A DNA stretch of 64,000 nucleotides from Candidatus Chloroploca asiatica. Its GTDB lineage: Bacteria; Chloroflexota; Chloroflexia; Chloroflexales; Chloroflexaceae. The notes under the pieces are model-generated. The model did not search any database and had not been told where the DNA came from. It saw only the letters and a list, made by a program, of their open reading frames with translations. The first letter of the stretch is position 1. The number at the start of each line of letters is the position of its first letter. Positions 8,339 to 16,571 of this stretch are shown here, piece by piece. The translations under genes and the position numbers were made by a program. The stretch spans positions 124,001 through 188,000 of the forward strand of contig NZ_LYXE01000127.1 in the NCBI RefSeq assembly GCF_002532075.1, read 5' to 3'.

Positions 8339-10225
8339 ATGCGTTGGGTGTTCGTGCTGTTTCTCATCGGCTTTGGGTTTCCCCTGCTTGTGACGACTTC
8401 TGCATTGCTCACCGTGCCGTCAGGGGATGCACCGCTAGCACCGAAGTCTTCCTTCGCGGTGATAGATCGACGCTCGTATACGATGCCCGCTCTTCGCACG
8501 ACCACTCTGCCCCAGGTGAGCGCTGGTGTCCGCAAAACCTGTGTGCTCAATCGTGTCGGTCAACTCTATTGCTGGGGCGCACATTCCGATGTGCCGAACG
8601 ATCTCGGCCCGGTGCGCCAGGTCAGTGTTGGAGGAGGTGGGCATACCTGTGTGGTGGCGGACGACGGGAGACTGCGCTGTTGGGGCAATAACGGGTATGG
8701 TCAAGCAGAGGTGCCAGAGGATCTTGGCCCGGTGCGCCAGGTCAGCGCAGGGAACGCGCATACCTGTGCGGTAACAACAGCGGGTACGTTGCGTTGCTGG
8801 GGATGGAATCTGGGCGGCCAGACGATAGTGCCAGATGACCTGGGTCCGGTTAGTCAGGTCAGCGCGGGGTGGTTGCACACGTGCGTGGTGACGACGGTTG
8901 CTACCCTCCGCTGCTGGGGTAGCAATACCTCCGGCGAGACCACTGTTCCAGACAATCTTGGCCTGGCAAGCCAGGTCAGCGTAGGCTATGCACACACGTG
9001 CGCGGTGACGACAGCAGGCATGCTCCGCTGCTGGGGTAGCAACACGGATCAGTACGGCAATCCCAGCGGTCAGACCACCGTGCCAGAGGATCTGGGTGTG
9101 GTCAGTCTAGTCAGCACAGGTAGCTTGCACACGTGCGCGGTGACGATGGCAGGCCGCTTGCGTTGCTGGGGAGAGGACGTTTCTGGTCAGAGCACTGTAC
9201 CAGAGGATCTAGGCGCAGTCGGTCAGGTGAGTGCGGGGGGCAACCACACGTGCGCACTGACGCACGATGGCTCCCTCCGTTGCTGGGGGGGAAACAATGA
9301 CGGCCATGCAACGGTGCCGCATGACCTGGGTGCGGTCAGTCTTGTTAGTGCGGGCTATTTGCACACCTGCGCGGTGACGGCGGCGGGTGCGCTATCCTGT
9401 TGGGGTAGCAACACCAACAACGATTGGCTCGATAATCCGGTTGGACAGGCGACAGTACCGCCCGATTTGGGGGCAGTCAGCCAGGTAAGCGCGGGCTATT
9501 TGCACACCTGTGCCGTGACGACGGCGGGCACGCTCCGCTGTTGGGGCGATAGCGGTGCCGGTCAGGCGACGGTGCCACATGATCTGGGGGTGGTTAGCCA
9601 GGTTAGTGCGGGAGGTGAGCATACGTGCGTGGTGAAGACCGATGGTGCGGTGATGTGCTGGGGGTATAACGGATCTGGTCAGGCGACAGTGCCAGGCGAT
9701 CTGGGGGCAGTCAGCCAGGTGAGTGCTGGAAGTCAGCACACCTGCGCAGTGACGACGGTAGGCACGTTGCGCTGTTGGGGGAACAATGCAGATAACCAGA
9801 GCACTGTACCGCCCGATCTGGGCTCGGTCAGCCAGGTCAGCGCGGGTTTTCAGTACACCTGCGCGGTGACGACGTTGGGTACGCTTCGTTGCTGGGGGGC
9901 AAACATTTCCGACCAGGCGACGGTGCCAGGCGACCTTGGCACGGTTAGCGCAGTCAGCGCCGGAGGCGGGCACACCTGCGTGGTCACGATGGCGGGCATG
10001 CTCCGTTGCTGGGGCGATAGCGGTGCCGGTCAGGCGACGGTGCCGGGGGATCTGGGCCAGGTTAGGCAGGTCAGCACAGGGGCGCAGCATACGTGTGCGG
10101 TGGCGGTGGATGGTGGGTTGCGTTGCTGGGGTGATAACAGAAGTGGCCAGACGACGATTCCTCGTGATCCGCTGCGGGTCATTGATCGTGAGGAACGGGT
10201 CTATCTCCCAGGTGTGTATCGGTAG
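8339..10225 (+). CDS. Secreted RCC1-like 14-repeat protein
   Basis: A 628-aa exported protein made almost entirely of RCC1-type repeats. The ATG at 8339 is preceded by AGGGAGGG five bases upstream and opens a clear signal sequence (MRWVFVLFLIGFGFPLLV), so the earlier ATG at 8288 is rejected. Fourteen units of about 39 residues run from 8516 to 10180, each with HTC..., LRCWG and TVPxDLG blocks. Every unit keeps a Cys pair 11 residues apart, which suits disulfide bonding outside the cell. RCC1 repeats build seven-bladed propellers, so fourteen suggests two propellers. The C-terminus (ERVYLPGVYR) is short and has no anchor. Likely a surface or matrix binding protein; the partner is unknown. Confidence 0.85.
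   Translation: MRWVFVLFLIGFGFPLLVTTSALLTVPSGDAPLAPKSSFAVIDRRSYTMPALRTTTLPQVSAGVRKTCVLNRVGQLYCWGAHSDVPNDLGPVRQVSVGGGGHTCVVADDGRLRCWGNNGYGQAEVPEDLGPVRQVSAGNAHTCAVTTAGTLRCWGWNLGGQTIVPDDLGPVSQVSAGWLHTCVVTTVATLRCWGSNTSGETTVPDNLGLASQVSVGYAHTCAVTTAGMLRCWGSNTDQYGNPSGQTTVPEDLGVVSLVSTGSLHTCAVTMAGRLRCWGEDVSGQSTVPEDLGAVGQVSAGGNHTCALTHDGSLRCWGGNNDGHATVPHDLGAVSLVSAGYLHTCAVTAAGALSCWGSNTNNDWLDNPVGQATVPPDLGAVSQVSAGYLHTCAVTTAGTLRCWGDSGAGQATVPHDLGVVSQVSAGGEHTCVVKTDGAVMCWGYNGSGQATVPGDLGAVSQVSAGSQHTCAVTTVGTLRCWGNNADNQSTVPPDLGSVSQVSAGFQYTCAVTTLGTLRCWGANISDQATVPGDLGTVSAVSAGGGHTCVVTMAGMLRCWGDSGAGQATVPGDLGQVRQVSTGAQHTCAVAVDGGLRCWGDNRSGQTTIPRDPLRVIDREERVYLPGVYR
8516..10180 (+). repeat. 14 tandem repeats of about 117-135 bp in the RCC1-like gene
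   Basis: Coding tandem repeats with the protein consensus VSAGxxHTCAVTTAGTLRCW followed by G-N-x-x-G-Q and TVPxDLG. Units 5 and 8 carry short insertions. Neighbouring units are very similar at the DNA level, so copy number could change by recombination. Confidence 0.85.
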
Positions 10226-10285
10226 TCCTTGCGCTTGGCCTTGAGCTGAAGCTCGATCTGAAAGCCAGGGATGGGGGCGCGACGT

Positions 10286-10322
10286 AAGGCTGCAGCACGC
10301 GCCAAGCGCGTGCTGCAGCCTT
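10286..10322. terminator. 17-bp hairpin between convergent genes
   Basis: Perfect arms 10286-10302 and 10306-10322 with a CAA loop. On the plus strand it is followed by TTCTTCTTTAT, a fair U-rich tail, so it can end the RCC1-like transcript. It also lies at the 3' side of the site-2 protease gene. Confidence 0.7.
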
Positions 10323-10327
10323 CTTCT

Positions 10328-11464
10328 TTATGCCGACGGGGTTGTACGCGGGGTCGTCGAGGGCCCTTGGGGTGGTGTACCTCGGTCGCGCACCGCATAC
10401 GCGGTAGCAATATCGTCAATTGTCAGCAAACCACGAAATTCCTCGCCCTCGTAGGCGGCGAGCACTGGGGTGCTATGCTCGGCCATTGTTGCGCGGGCGA
10501 CTTCCAGCGTTTCGCCAAAGGGAACGCGAACAATCTCGCGGCGCATGATCATCGTGATCCACATTTCGCCTCGTCCAGTTGCGATTGCAGCCTGAATATC
10601 GGTGCGCAGCACAATGCCAAGCACGCGCTCGCCTTGCAAGACCACTAGCGCCTGCTGGCGCGTTGCCTCGATCATGGCCGCCGCATCACTCACCCGCTGC
10701 CCGATCTGCAAACTGACGGGCTCACGGTTCAGCGCATCGGCAATGCTCAAATCATCGAGCACCCCGATGACATCGGTTGCCACCACCTCTTGGCGTGCGC
10801 CAAGGAAGATAAAGACGGCCACAGCAATCAGCAAGAAGTTGACACTCATGACCCCAACCACAGCCAGCAAGATAGCGATACCCTGCCCAATGGCCCCCGC
10901 GATGCGCGTCGCCCGCCGGTAGTCCATCAACATTGCCATAACCGAACGCAGCACCCGCCCGCCATCAAGCGGGAACGCCGGGATCATGTTGAAAATCGCC
11001 AGCAGCAGGTTTGCCTGGATCAGCCAGAGCACCATCCCATCGAATGAGGGTGTCCCAACCATGTTGACCATTGACTCGGCGGTCATTCGCGTTGCCAGGC
11101 CGCTAAAGATGGCGACGATGAGCAGGCCAAAGACAATCAACAGATTGACGATTGGTCCCATGATGGTGATCAACAGTTCGTGTCCGGGGCGCTGCACGGG
11201 CCGCCCGAGCACAGCTACGCCACCGATTGGTAACAGTTGAATCTCGCGTACCGGAATACCGAGCGCACGTGCGGTGAGAGCGTGCCCAAGCTCGTGCAGG
11301 AGTACACTGCTAAAAAGCAGGATCATCATCAATACACCAAAGAGCGCCCCAAAAAGACTTCCATTGCCCCAGATCAAAGCGCCTAGCGGCAACATCAGCA
11401 AAAAGGTTACATGAAGATTAAGATCAATGCCTGCAATACGTGCAATACGAAAACTCATACGCAT
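10328..11464 (-). CDS. Site-2 protease (M50) with C-terminal CBS pair
   Basis: A 378-aa intramembrane metalloprotease. The zinc site is HELGH (residues 57-61) within a TM helix, and the third ligand is the Asp in NMIPAFPLDGGRVLRS. About six TM segments cover the first 230 residues, followed by two CBS motifs that commonly bind adenine nucleotides. This is the SpoIVFB-like group of M50 enzymes, which cut TM segments of anti-sigma factors or other membrane clients, with CBS domains probably gating activity. The tail (TPPQGPSTTPRTTPSA) is disordered. No client gene is evident nearby. Confidence 0.9.
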   Translation of the reverse strand: MRMSFRIARIAGIDLNLHVTFLLMLPLGALIWGNGSLFGALFGVLMMILLFSSVLLHELGHALTARALGIPVREIQLLPIGGVAVLGRPVQRPGHELLITIMGPIVNLLIVFGLLIVAIFSGLATRMTAESMVNMVGTPSFDGMVLWLIQANLLLAIFNMIPAFPLDGGRVLRSVMAMLMDYRRATRIAGAIGQGIAILLAVVGVMSVNFLLIAVAVFIFLGARQEVVATDVIGVLDDLSIADALNREPVSLQIGQRVSDAAAMIEATRQQALVVLQGERVLGIVLRTDIQAAIATGRGEMWITMIMRREIVRVPFGETLEVARATMAEHSTPVLAAYEGEEFRGLLTIDDIATAYAVRDRGTPPQGPSTTPRTTPSA

Positions 11465-11631
11465 TATTTTGCTTCTTTCTATGCTTCTGGCAAAGGGAGT
11501 CGCTTATCCTGACTCGCCTCACCACATGCTCAGTCTTGTCACACAATAGTTCCCTTTAAGGATAACGCTTTCATTGTCTCAGCGCAATAGCGGGCTTTCC
11601 CGAATCAAGAGGGGAAGAAGCCCTTAGCTGC

Positions 11632-11682
11632 GTCTTGCGCTGGAGCAAAGCCAGCTGAACTGGCTTTGCTCCAGCGCAAGAC
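11632..11682 (-). terminator. 23-bp perfect hairpin after the baeRF-like gene
   Basis: Arms 11632-11654 and 11660-11682 with a CTGAA loop. It lies 35 bases past the stop of the baeRF-like gene and before the protease gene. The CCAG/CTGG apex resembles other hairpins in this window. I see no other feature in the 11465-11716 gap. Confidence 0.6.
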
Positions 11683-11716
11683 ACGGCGGTTTCCGGGCTT
11701 TCGCCCTTTAATCTAC

Positions 11717-12802
11717 CTAATAGCGCAAAATCAAGGCGATCCGCCCGTGTTGTTCGAGCGCACCATCTTCCACAAAGACCACGCGACCACCCATGCTCAT
11801 CACCATCGTGATCGCCTCGTCAACCGCATCGTCGAGATGGTTTGGGCCACTCTCGCCTGTATCGGGCAACAGCTGGAAGCCAGTCTCGTCGAGGATGGCC
11901 GACTCGTGGTAGTTTTCTTCGACAAGCAGGGTTGCGCCACGGCCTTCACGCGCAAAGCGCCACACTTCACCGAGCGTCGAGGCACTACGCTGCCCACCTA
12001 CGGCTGTGCCAAGCTCTTCCAGCACGCCATTGCGTCGCTCTGCCAGGCTTGCTTTGACTTCAGGCCAGACCAGTTTGCCCAATTCGTGTCCCGGTGTTGT
12101 GTCGTGGTTCCCTCGGACGGTTGCCACGATCTGGCTCGCGTTACTCGTGACCTCATTGAAGAAGGAGGCCCAGCGGTCAACGCCAACGACAGCAACGGGC
12201 AAAGGGTCTTCCTTCAAGACTTCGGTCAGCGCTTCATCAACGCTCCGGAAGAAGATCCGGTGGTGCTCATCGCGGAAACGCGAACTGTTGACTGCCGGAT
12301 CGTTCGGCAACCCACTGCCTCCCCCCGGGCCACCGTGGGTCAGCGGAAAGCCGGCCACTCTGACTTCGTCCAGATCCTCGCGGGTAGCTTCAAAGAGCCG
12401 GGTCGGCTGCTCGCTCAGCACGACCACCCAGTAGCGCGGGGTACGGTTCATCGCAAAGACCATATCCCGCGTAAAGAAGGTCTCGTCGACGACCACCCGC
12501 TCAGGCAGTTCAAAGGGGACTTTATAGATGAAGCTCGTCTCGGCGTTGACAAAGATTGCCAACCCATCAAGCGTATGTGAAAAGTCTAAATCATTGATTG
12601 CGGCTTCAAGATTGGCGAGCAACTGGGCTACTTCGCGCTTGCCAAACTCGTCTTTCAAGCGCTCATTGGCCTCGCGGGTCAGATTCCTCAAACGAATCGG
12701 ATCCTGCCGGTTGTCGGGCGAGGTGCGATGTGTAGGGAGCGTAATCGTTAGACACGGGTAGGTCACAATGTTCTGCAATTCAATAACATCACCACGATAC
12801 AT
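11717..12802 (-). CDS. baeRF-like protein (bacterial relative of eRF1/Pelota release-factor domains)
   Basis: A 361-aa cytosolic protein. The opening (LQNIVTYPCLTITLPTHRTS) and the central YKVPFELPERVVVDETFF segment resemble baeRF family proteins, bacterial homologues of the archaeo-eukaryotic release factor core. The C-terminal segment (DDAVDEAITMVMSMGGRVVF) is the Pelota-like end domain that contributes the usual LxxGGxV pattern. Family members are proposed to act on stalled or stressed ribosomes; I see no GGQ motif. The gene lies 24 bases after a small membrane protein gene, probably one transcript, and is closed by a strong hairpin. The assignment is from motif resemblance. Confidence 0.65.
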   Translation of the reverse strand: MYRGDVIELQNIVTYPCLTITLPTHRTSPDNRQDPIRLRNLTREANERLKDEFGKREVAQLLANLEAAINDLDFSHTLDGLAIFVNAETSFIYKVPFELPERVVVDETFFTRDMVFAMNRTPRYWVVVLSEQPTRLFEATREDLDEVRVAGFPLTHGGPGGGSGLPNDPAVNSSRFRDEHHRIFFRSVDEALTEVLKEDPLPVAVVGVDRWASFFNEVTSNASQIVATVRGNHDTTPGHELGKLVWPEVKASLAERRNGVLEELGTAVGGQRSASTLGEVWRFAREGRGATLLVEENYHESAILDETGFQLLPDTGESGPNHLDDAVDEAITMVMSMGGRVVFVEDGALEQHGRIALILRY

Positions 12803-12826
12803 GGCTTCTCCTCACTATAACGAAAT

Positions 12827-13234
12827 TCAAATCGAACGACGCTCTTGCTTTGGGAACAAAAAACGAGTACCAAGCTCAATTTCTATCGGCAAAAGCGCAA
12901 GTAGGATCAAAGGAATCCAGATCGGACTCAAGACAAAATAGAGGCCGAGCGGTAGAATGCCGAGAATAACGGCAAAAATCATTCGTCCCGCACTCCGCCA
13001 TCCACTTGCCAGCACAACGCCGACCGTGGTCAGGGTGACAATGACACTATCACTACACGTATTCAGGGCAGGACGATTGTAGCATGAATTAAGTACTGAT
13101 GGTACGGCAATGTCAAAGGGCACACCCTGAATTTCGAAGGTGGTTGGCAAGACCATCCTCCGCAAGATAAAGAGGGCTATGCCAGCAAGCAGAATGGTAT
13201 AGGCAACCAGGATCCGTTGCGTAGAAATATTCAT
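12827..13234 (-). CDS. Small membrane protein of unknown function
   Basis: A 135-aa protein with four predicted TM stretches: residues about 8-25, 62-80, 84-105 and 107-122, and a basic C-terminus (FPKQERRSI). A loop between the first two helices holds two Cys (NSCYNRPALNTCSDS) that could pair on the outer face. I do not recognise a family. It precedes the baeRF-like gene by 24 bases on the same strand and follows the leuS terminator, so the two may form one unit. Confidence 0.6.
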   Translation of the reverse strand: MNISTQRILVAYTILLAGIALFILRRMVLPTTFEIQGVPFDIAVPSVLNSCYNRPALNTCSDSVIVTLTTVGVVLASGWRSAGRMIFAVILGILPLGLYFVLSPIWIPLILLALLPIEIELGTRFLFPKQERRSI

Positions 13235-13248
13235 ACAATCCAGGGAAC

Positions 13249-13283
13249 CCTCAGACAGGCAACGCTTGGTTGCCCGTCTGAGG
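13249..13283 (-). terminator. leuS terminator hairpin
   Basis: A 15-bp stem (13249-13263, 13269-13283) with one G-U pair and a GCTTG loop, directly 3' of leuS and just before the next start. There is no long T-tract. Confidence 0.6.
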
Positions 13284-13290
13284 ATTTGTA

Positions 13291-16281
13291 TTAACCGACA
13301 ACGACATTCACCAGTTTTCCTGGCACCACAATGAGCTTGCGGATCGTTTTGTCGCCGACATGTTCTTTGACCCGCTCGCTCTGCAACGCCACGTTACGCA
13401 ACTGCGCTTCATCGGCATCAGCAGGTACGACGAGTTTGTCACGGATTTTGCCATTGACTTGCAAGACGATTTCGACTTCTTCTTCCGCTGCCAGGGCGGG
13501 GTCTGCCTTGGGCCAGGACTGTTGATGAATGCTATAACTGCGTTGCGTGCGTGCCCAGAGCTCTTCGGCGATATGGGGGGCGACCGGTGCGATCAAGCGC
13601 ATTAACGTCTCGATCGCCTCGGCCCACGTGGGGGTTCTGCTCAACCCGGCTTCGCGGGCCTTGTAGAGTGCATTCGTAAACTCCATCAACGCAGCCACCA
13701 TTGTATTGAACTTGAATTCTTTGATATCACGTTCAACGCGCATGATCGTCTGATGGAGTACCCGCTGCAATTGCCGCTCGGTGAACTCGCCTTCGCCTGA
13801 CCGCTCGGGTTCTGGATTGAGCACAATGCGCCAGACGCGGTCGAGCCATCGGCGAATCCCCGGCACCCCATCGGTACTCCAGGGCACCGCAGCTTCGAAG
13901 TCCGAGATGAAGCATTCATAGCCCCGCAGCGCATCGGCCCCGTGGGTTGCGACGACTTCATCGGGGGTGATGACATTATTCTTGGACTTCGACATCTTTT
14001 CGATGACGATCTGCCCATCTACTTCACGGGGCGGGGCCAGGATCAGCCCCTGATTGCGCAGGCTCTGAAAGGGCTCGATAAAGGGGACAACCCCAATATC
14101 ATAGAGGAACTTGGTCCAGAACCGGGCATAGAGCAGGTGCATGACGGCGTGTTCGGCCCCACCGACATACATATCGACGGGCAACCAGTAGGCCAGGTCC
14201 TCTTGGCGCGCCAGTTCGTGCGGATTCCGGGGGTCAACAAAACGCAGGAAGTACCACGACGAACAGGCAAAGGTGCCCATCGTGTCGGTTTCACGCCGTC
14301 CCTGTTGCCCATCGCTCAGGGTCACCTTGACCCACTCGTCAATCTGGGCCAGGGGCGACTCGCCGGTCGCTGTGGGTTCATAGTTTTCGACCCCTGGGAG
14401 GGTGACGGGCAACTGCTCATCGGTTTCCATCACCTCGAGGCCATCGGCACGGTGAATGATCGGAATGGGGGTGCCCCAGTAGCGCTGGCGACTGATCAAC
14501 CAGTCGCGCAGTTTGTAATTGTGGCGGGCCTTGCCCTTCCCTTCAGCCTCAAGCAGTGCAATCGTCCGACTGATGGCTTCGTCACCAGGCAGGCCATTGA
14601 TTGACCCCGAGTTGATCGGTACCCCGGTCTCATCGTGATAGAGCAGGTCGCGGTACGCTGGTATCGTCGTCAGATAGGCCATCACGGTTGGCAGATCGTT
14701 GCGTTCCAACGCGGTGCTGATCCGTGCGGCTAGTTGCTGATCCGCTTCAACCGAGTCAAAGGCGACGATTGCATCGGGAAAGATGAACTTCCACCCGCTC
14801 CCCGCGATTTCGGTCCATCCATTGAACAACGCCGGTTGCACCAGGTGGGCATACGCCTCGGCCTGCGCCCCGGTCAGGTCAACGACCAGATCACCATCCT
14901 GTTCACTGAACTGATACCCCGCCGCACGCAACTGGTTTGGCAGATCCTCAGCATAGGTTCCCCAGCGCACCACCGAACGGGCGGCATCGTCGGGTCGCTG
15001 AATCACCGGGATGATCGGCAAGCCAAATTTCAGCGCAAAAGCGAAGTCGCGCTCGTCGTGGGCGGGTACCGCCATAATCGCGCCGGTGCCATACCCCATC
15101 AAGACATAGTCGGCGACCCAGATGGGAATCTCGGCCCCGTTCACCGGATTCACCGCATAACTGCCGGTAAAAACGCCGGTCTTCTCTTTCTCTTCGACGG
15201 GCACAGGCGCACTGGCATTGGTGTTGGCCTGCGCAACATAGGCCTCGACGGGAGCCTGCTGTGTCGGCGTAGTCAGCTTGGCGACCAGCGGGTGTTCGGG
15301 CGACAGCACCATAAAGGTGGCCCCCCACAACGTATCGGGTCGCGTCGTAAAGACGATCAATTCGTCGCCCGCCACTGTTTTGAAGCTAACCTCAGCCCCG
15401 ACCGAGGCCCCGATCCAGTTGCGCTGCATCGTGACAATGCGGCTAGGCCAGTCAACGGTATCAAGGTCGCGATCCAGGCGGTCGGCGTAGGCCGTCGTGC
15501 GGAAAAACCACTGTTTCAGCGTGCGGCGCTCGACCAGGGCCCCACTCCGCCAGGCGCGCCCATCGGGGCCGACCTCTTCATTCGCCAGCACCGTTTTGTC
15601 AACAGGGTCCCAGTTGACGGTTGCTTCGCCACGATAGGCCAACCGGAAACGCTTGAGGATCGCTTGCCGTTCGAGGGGTGTCGTCGCCTGCCATGCTTCC
15701 GCCGTAACCCCACGCTCTGACAAGGGCAACCCCAGGCGCGAGGTGCCATACGCCGTTAATTCCGCCTCCAGTTCAGCAATCGGACGGGCCTGATCGACGC
15801 GTGGATCGTACCAATGGTCGTAGAGACGCAAAAAGATCCACTGGGTCCAGTGATAATAGTCTGGCTCAGACGAAGTAATTTCACGGCTCCAGTCATAACT
15901 GGCCCCGATCAGATTCATCTGGCGTTTGTAGTTGGCGGCGTAACGGCGGGTCAAGACCGAGGGATTGGTCTTGGTCTTGATCGCCTGGTTTTCGGTGGGC
16001 AACCCGAAGGCATCCCATCCCATCGGATGCAGGACGTTATAGCCTTTCATCCGATAATAGCGCGCTACCACATCAGTGGGTACATAATTGCGGCAATGGC
16101 CGACACTCAAGCCCTCACCCGACGGGTAGGGATAAAAATCGAGCACATAATACTTGGGGCGTTCATCAGCCGGGTCGGTTCGATAGAGATCATCATCCGC
16201 CCAGCGTGCCTGCCACTTTGACTCGATGGCCGTCGGATCATAACGTTCGTGCAACATTTTCTCGGGCTGTGCATCTTTCAT
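13291..16281 (-). CDS. leuS: Leucyl-tRNA synthetase, long form
   Basis: Charges tRNA-Leu with leucine. The chosen ATG at 16281 has GAGGAG nine bases upstream and gives 996 aa, longer than the usual 820-880. The class I HIGH motif is SVGH (59-62) in PSGEGLSVGHCRNY, with Ser replacing the first His, and KMSKS is intact near residue 760 (EKMSKSKNNV). The CP1 editing domain is present (TTRPDTLWGATFMVLSPEHP). Two insertions explain the length: one near residues 170-230 and another of about 100 residues before RDWLISRQRYWGTPIP. A clear extended -10 promoter lies upstream. An in-frame ATG at 16338 is rejected because it lacks a ribosome site. Confidence 0.95.
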   Translation of the reverse strand: MKDAQPEKMLHERYDPTAIESKWQARWADDDLYRTDPADERPKYYVLDFYPYPSGEGLSVGHCRNYVPTDVVARYYRMKGYNVLHPMGWDAFGLPTENQAIKTKTNPSVLTRRYAANYKRQMNLIGASYDWSREITSSEPDYYHWTQWIFLRLYDHWYDPRVDQARPIAELEAELTAYGTSRLGLPLSERGVTAEAWQATTPLERQAILKRFRLAYRGEATVNWDPVDKTVLANEEVGPDGRAWRSGALVERRTLKQWFFRTTAYADRLDRDLDTVDWPSRIVTMQRNWIGASVGAEVSFKTVAGDELIVFTTRPDTLWGATFMVLSPEHPLVAKLTTPTQQAPVEAYVAQANTNASAPVPVEEKEKTGVFTGSYAVNPVNGAEIPIWVADYVLMGYGTGAIMAVPAHDERDFAFALKFGLPIIPVIQRPDDAARSVVRWGTYAEDLPNQLRAAGYQFSEQDGDLVVDLTGAQAEAYAHLVQPALFNGWTEIAGSGWKFIFPDAIVAFDSVEADQQLAARISTALERNDLPTVMAYLTTIPAYRDLLYHDETGVPINSGSINGLPGDEAISRTIALLEAEGKGKARHNYKLRDWLISRQRYWGTPIPIIHRADGLEVMETDEQLPVTLPGVENYEPTATGESPLAQIDEWVKVTLSDGQQGRRETDTMGTFACSSWYFLRFVDPRNPHELARQEDLAYWLPVDMYVGGAEHAVMHLLYARFWTKFLYDIGVVPFIEPFQSLRNQGLILAPPREVDGQIVIEKMSKSKNNVITPDEVVATHGADALRGYECFISDFEAAVPWSTDGVPGIRRWLDRVWRIVLNPEPERSGEGEFTERQLQRVLHQTIMRVERDIKEFKFNTMVAALMEFTNALYKAREAGLSRTPTWAEAIETLMRLIAPVAPHIAEELWARTQRSYSIHQQSWPKADPALAAEEEVEIVLQVNGKIRDKLVVPADADEAQLRNVALQSERVKEHVGDKTIRKLIVVPGKLVNVVVG

Positions 16282-16421
16282 GCGGTCACACTCCTCAAGG
16301 GTTGAGCAGAATTGGTGGCACCTACGACGAATTGGCATGAGTGATCATAGGCTGTAAGGCCACTAAGGTCAGGTTCTGACATGGTGCTCACCCCCTTTCG
16401 GAACGTTGTACAATGGTGCTC

Positions 16422-16430
16422 ATTATAGCA
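16422..16430 (-). promoter_or_regulatory. leuS promoter, extended -10
   Basis: On the minus strand TGC-TATAAT, a consensus extended -10 (hexamer at 16422-16427). No good -35 at 16-18 bases, as expected for extended -10 promoters. The predicted leader is about 130 bases. Confidence 0.6.
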
Positions 16431-16571
16431 TAGGACGGTTTGTCGGCCTCATAGAATGCTTGCCTTTAGGCGCGGAAACCCACGAGCTTTAGCCGTGGGA
16501 GGAGCGCCCCGCTTGAGCGGCTTTAGCCCTGAGTTGCACGGGTGTTCGCTATGTAGTATACTTCTCATATT

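Noticed and set aside
11666..12580. A 304-aa plus-strand frame opposite the baeRF-like gene
   Set aside because: It has no family motif and crosses the terminator hairpin; the minus-strand gene is coherent.
14734..15720. A 328-aa plus-strand frame inside leuS
   Set aside because: Antisense shadow of the conserved LeuRS editing domain; composition rich in Arg/Gly/Asp as such shadows usually are.
16282..16421. A T-box-like GGTGGCACC near leuS
   Set aside because: The match is on the plus strand, opposite to leuS. On the leuS strand the order is GGTGCCACC, and there is no specifier stem or antiterminator that I can see.
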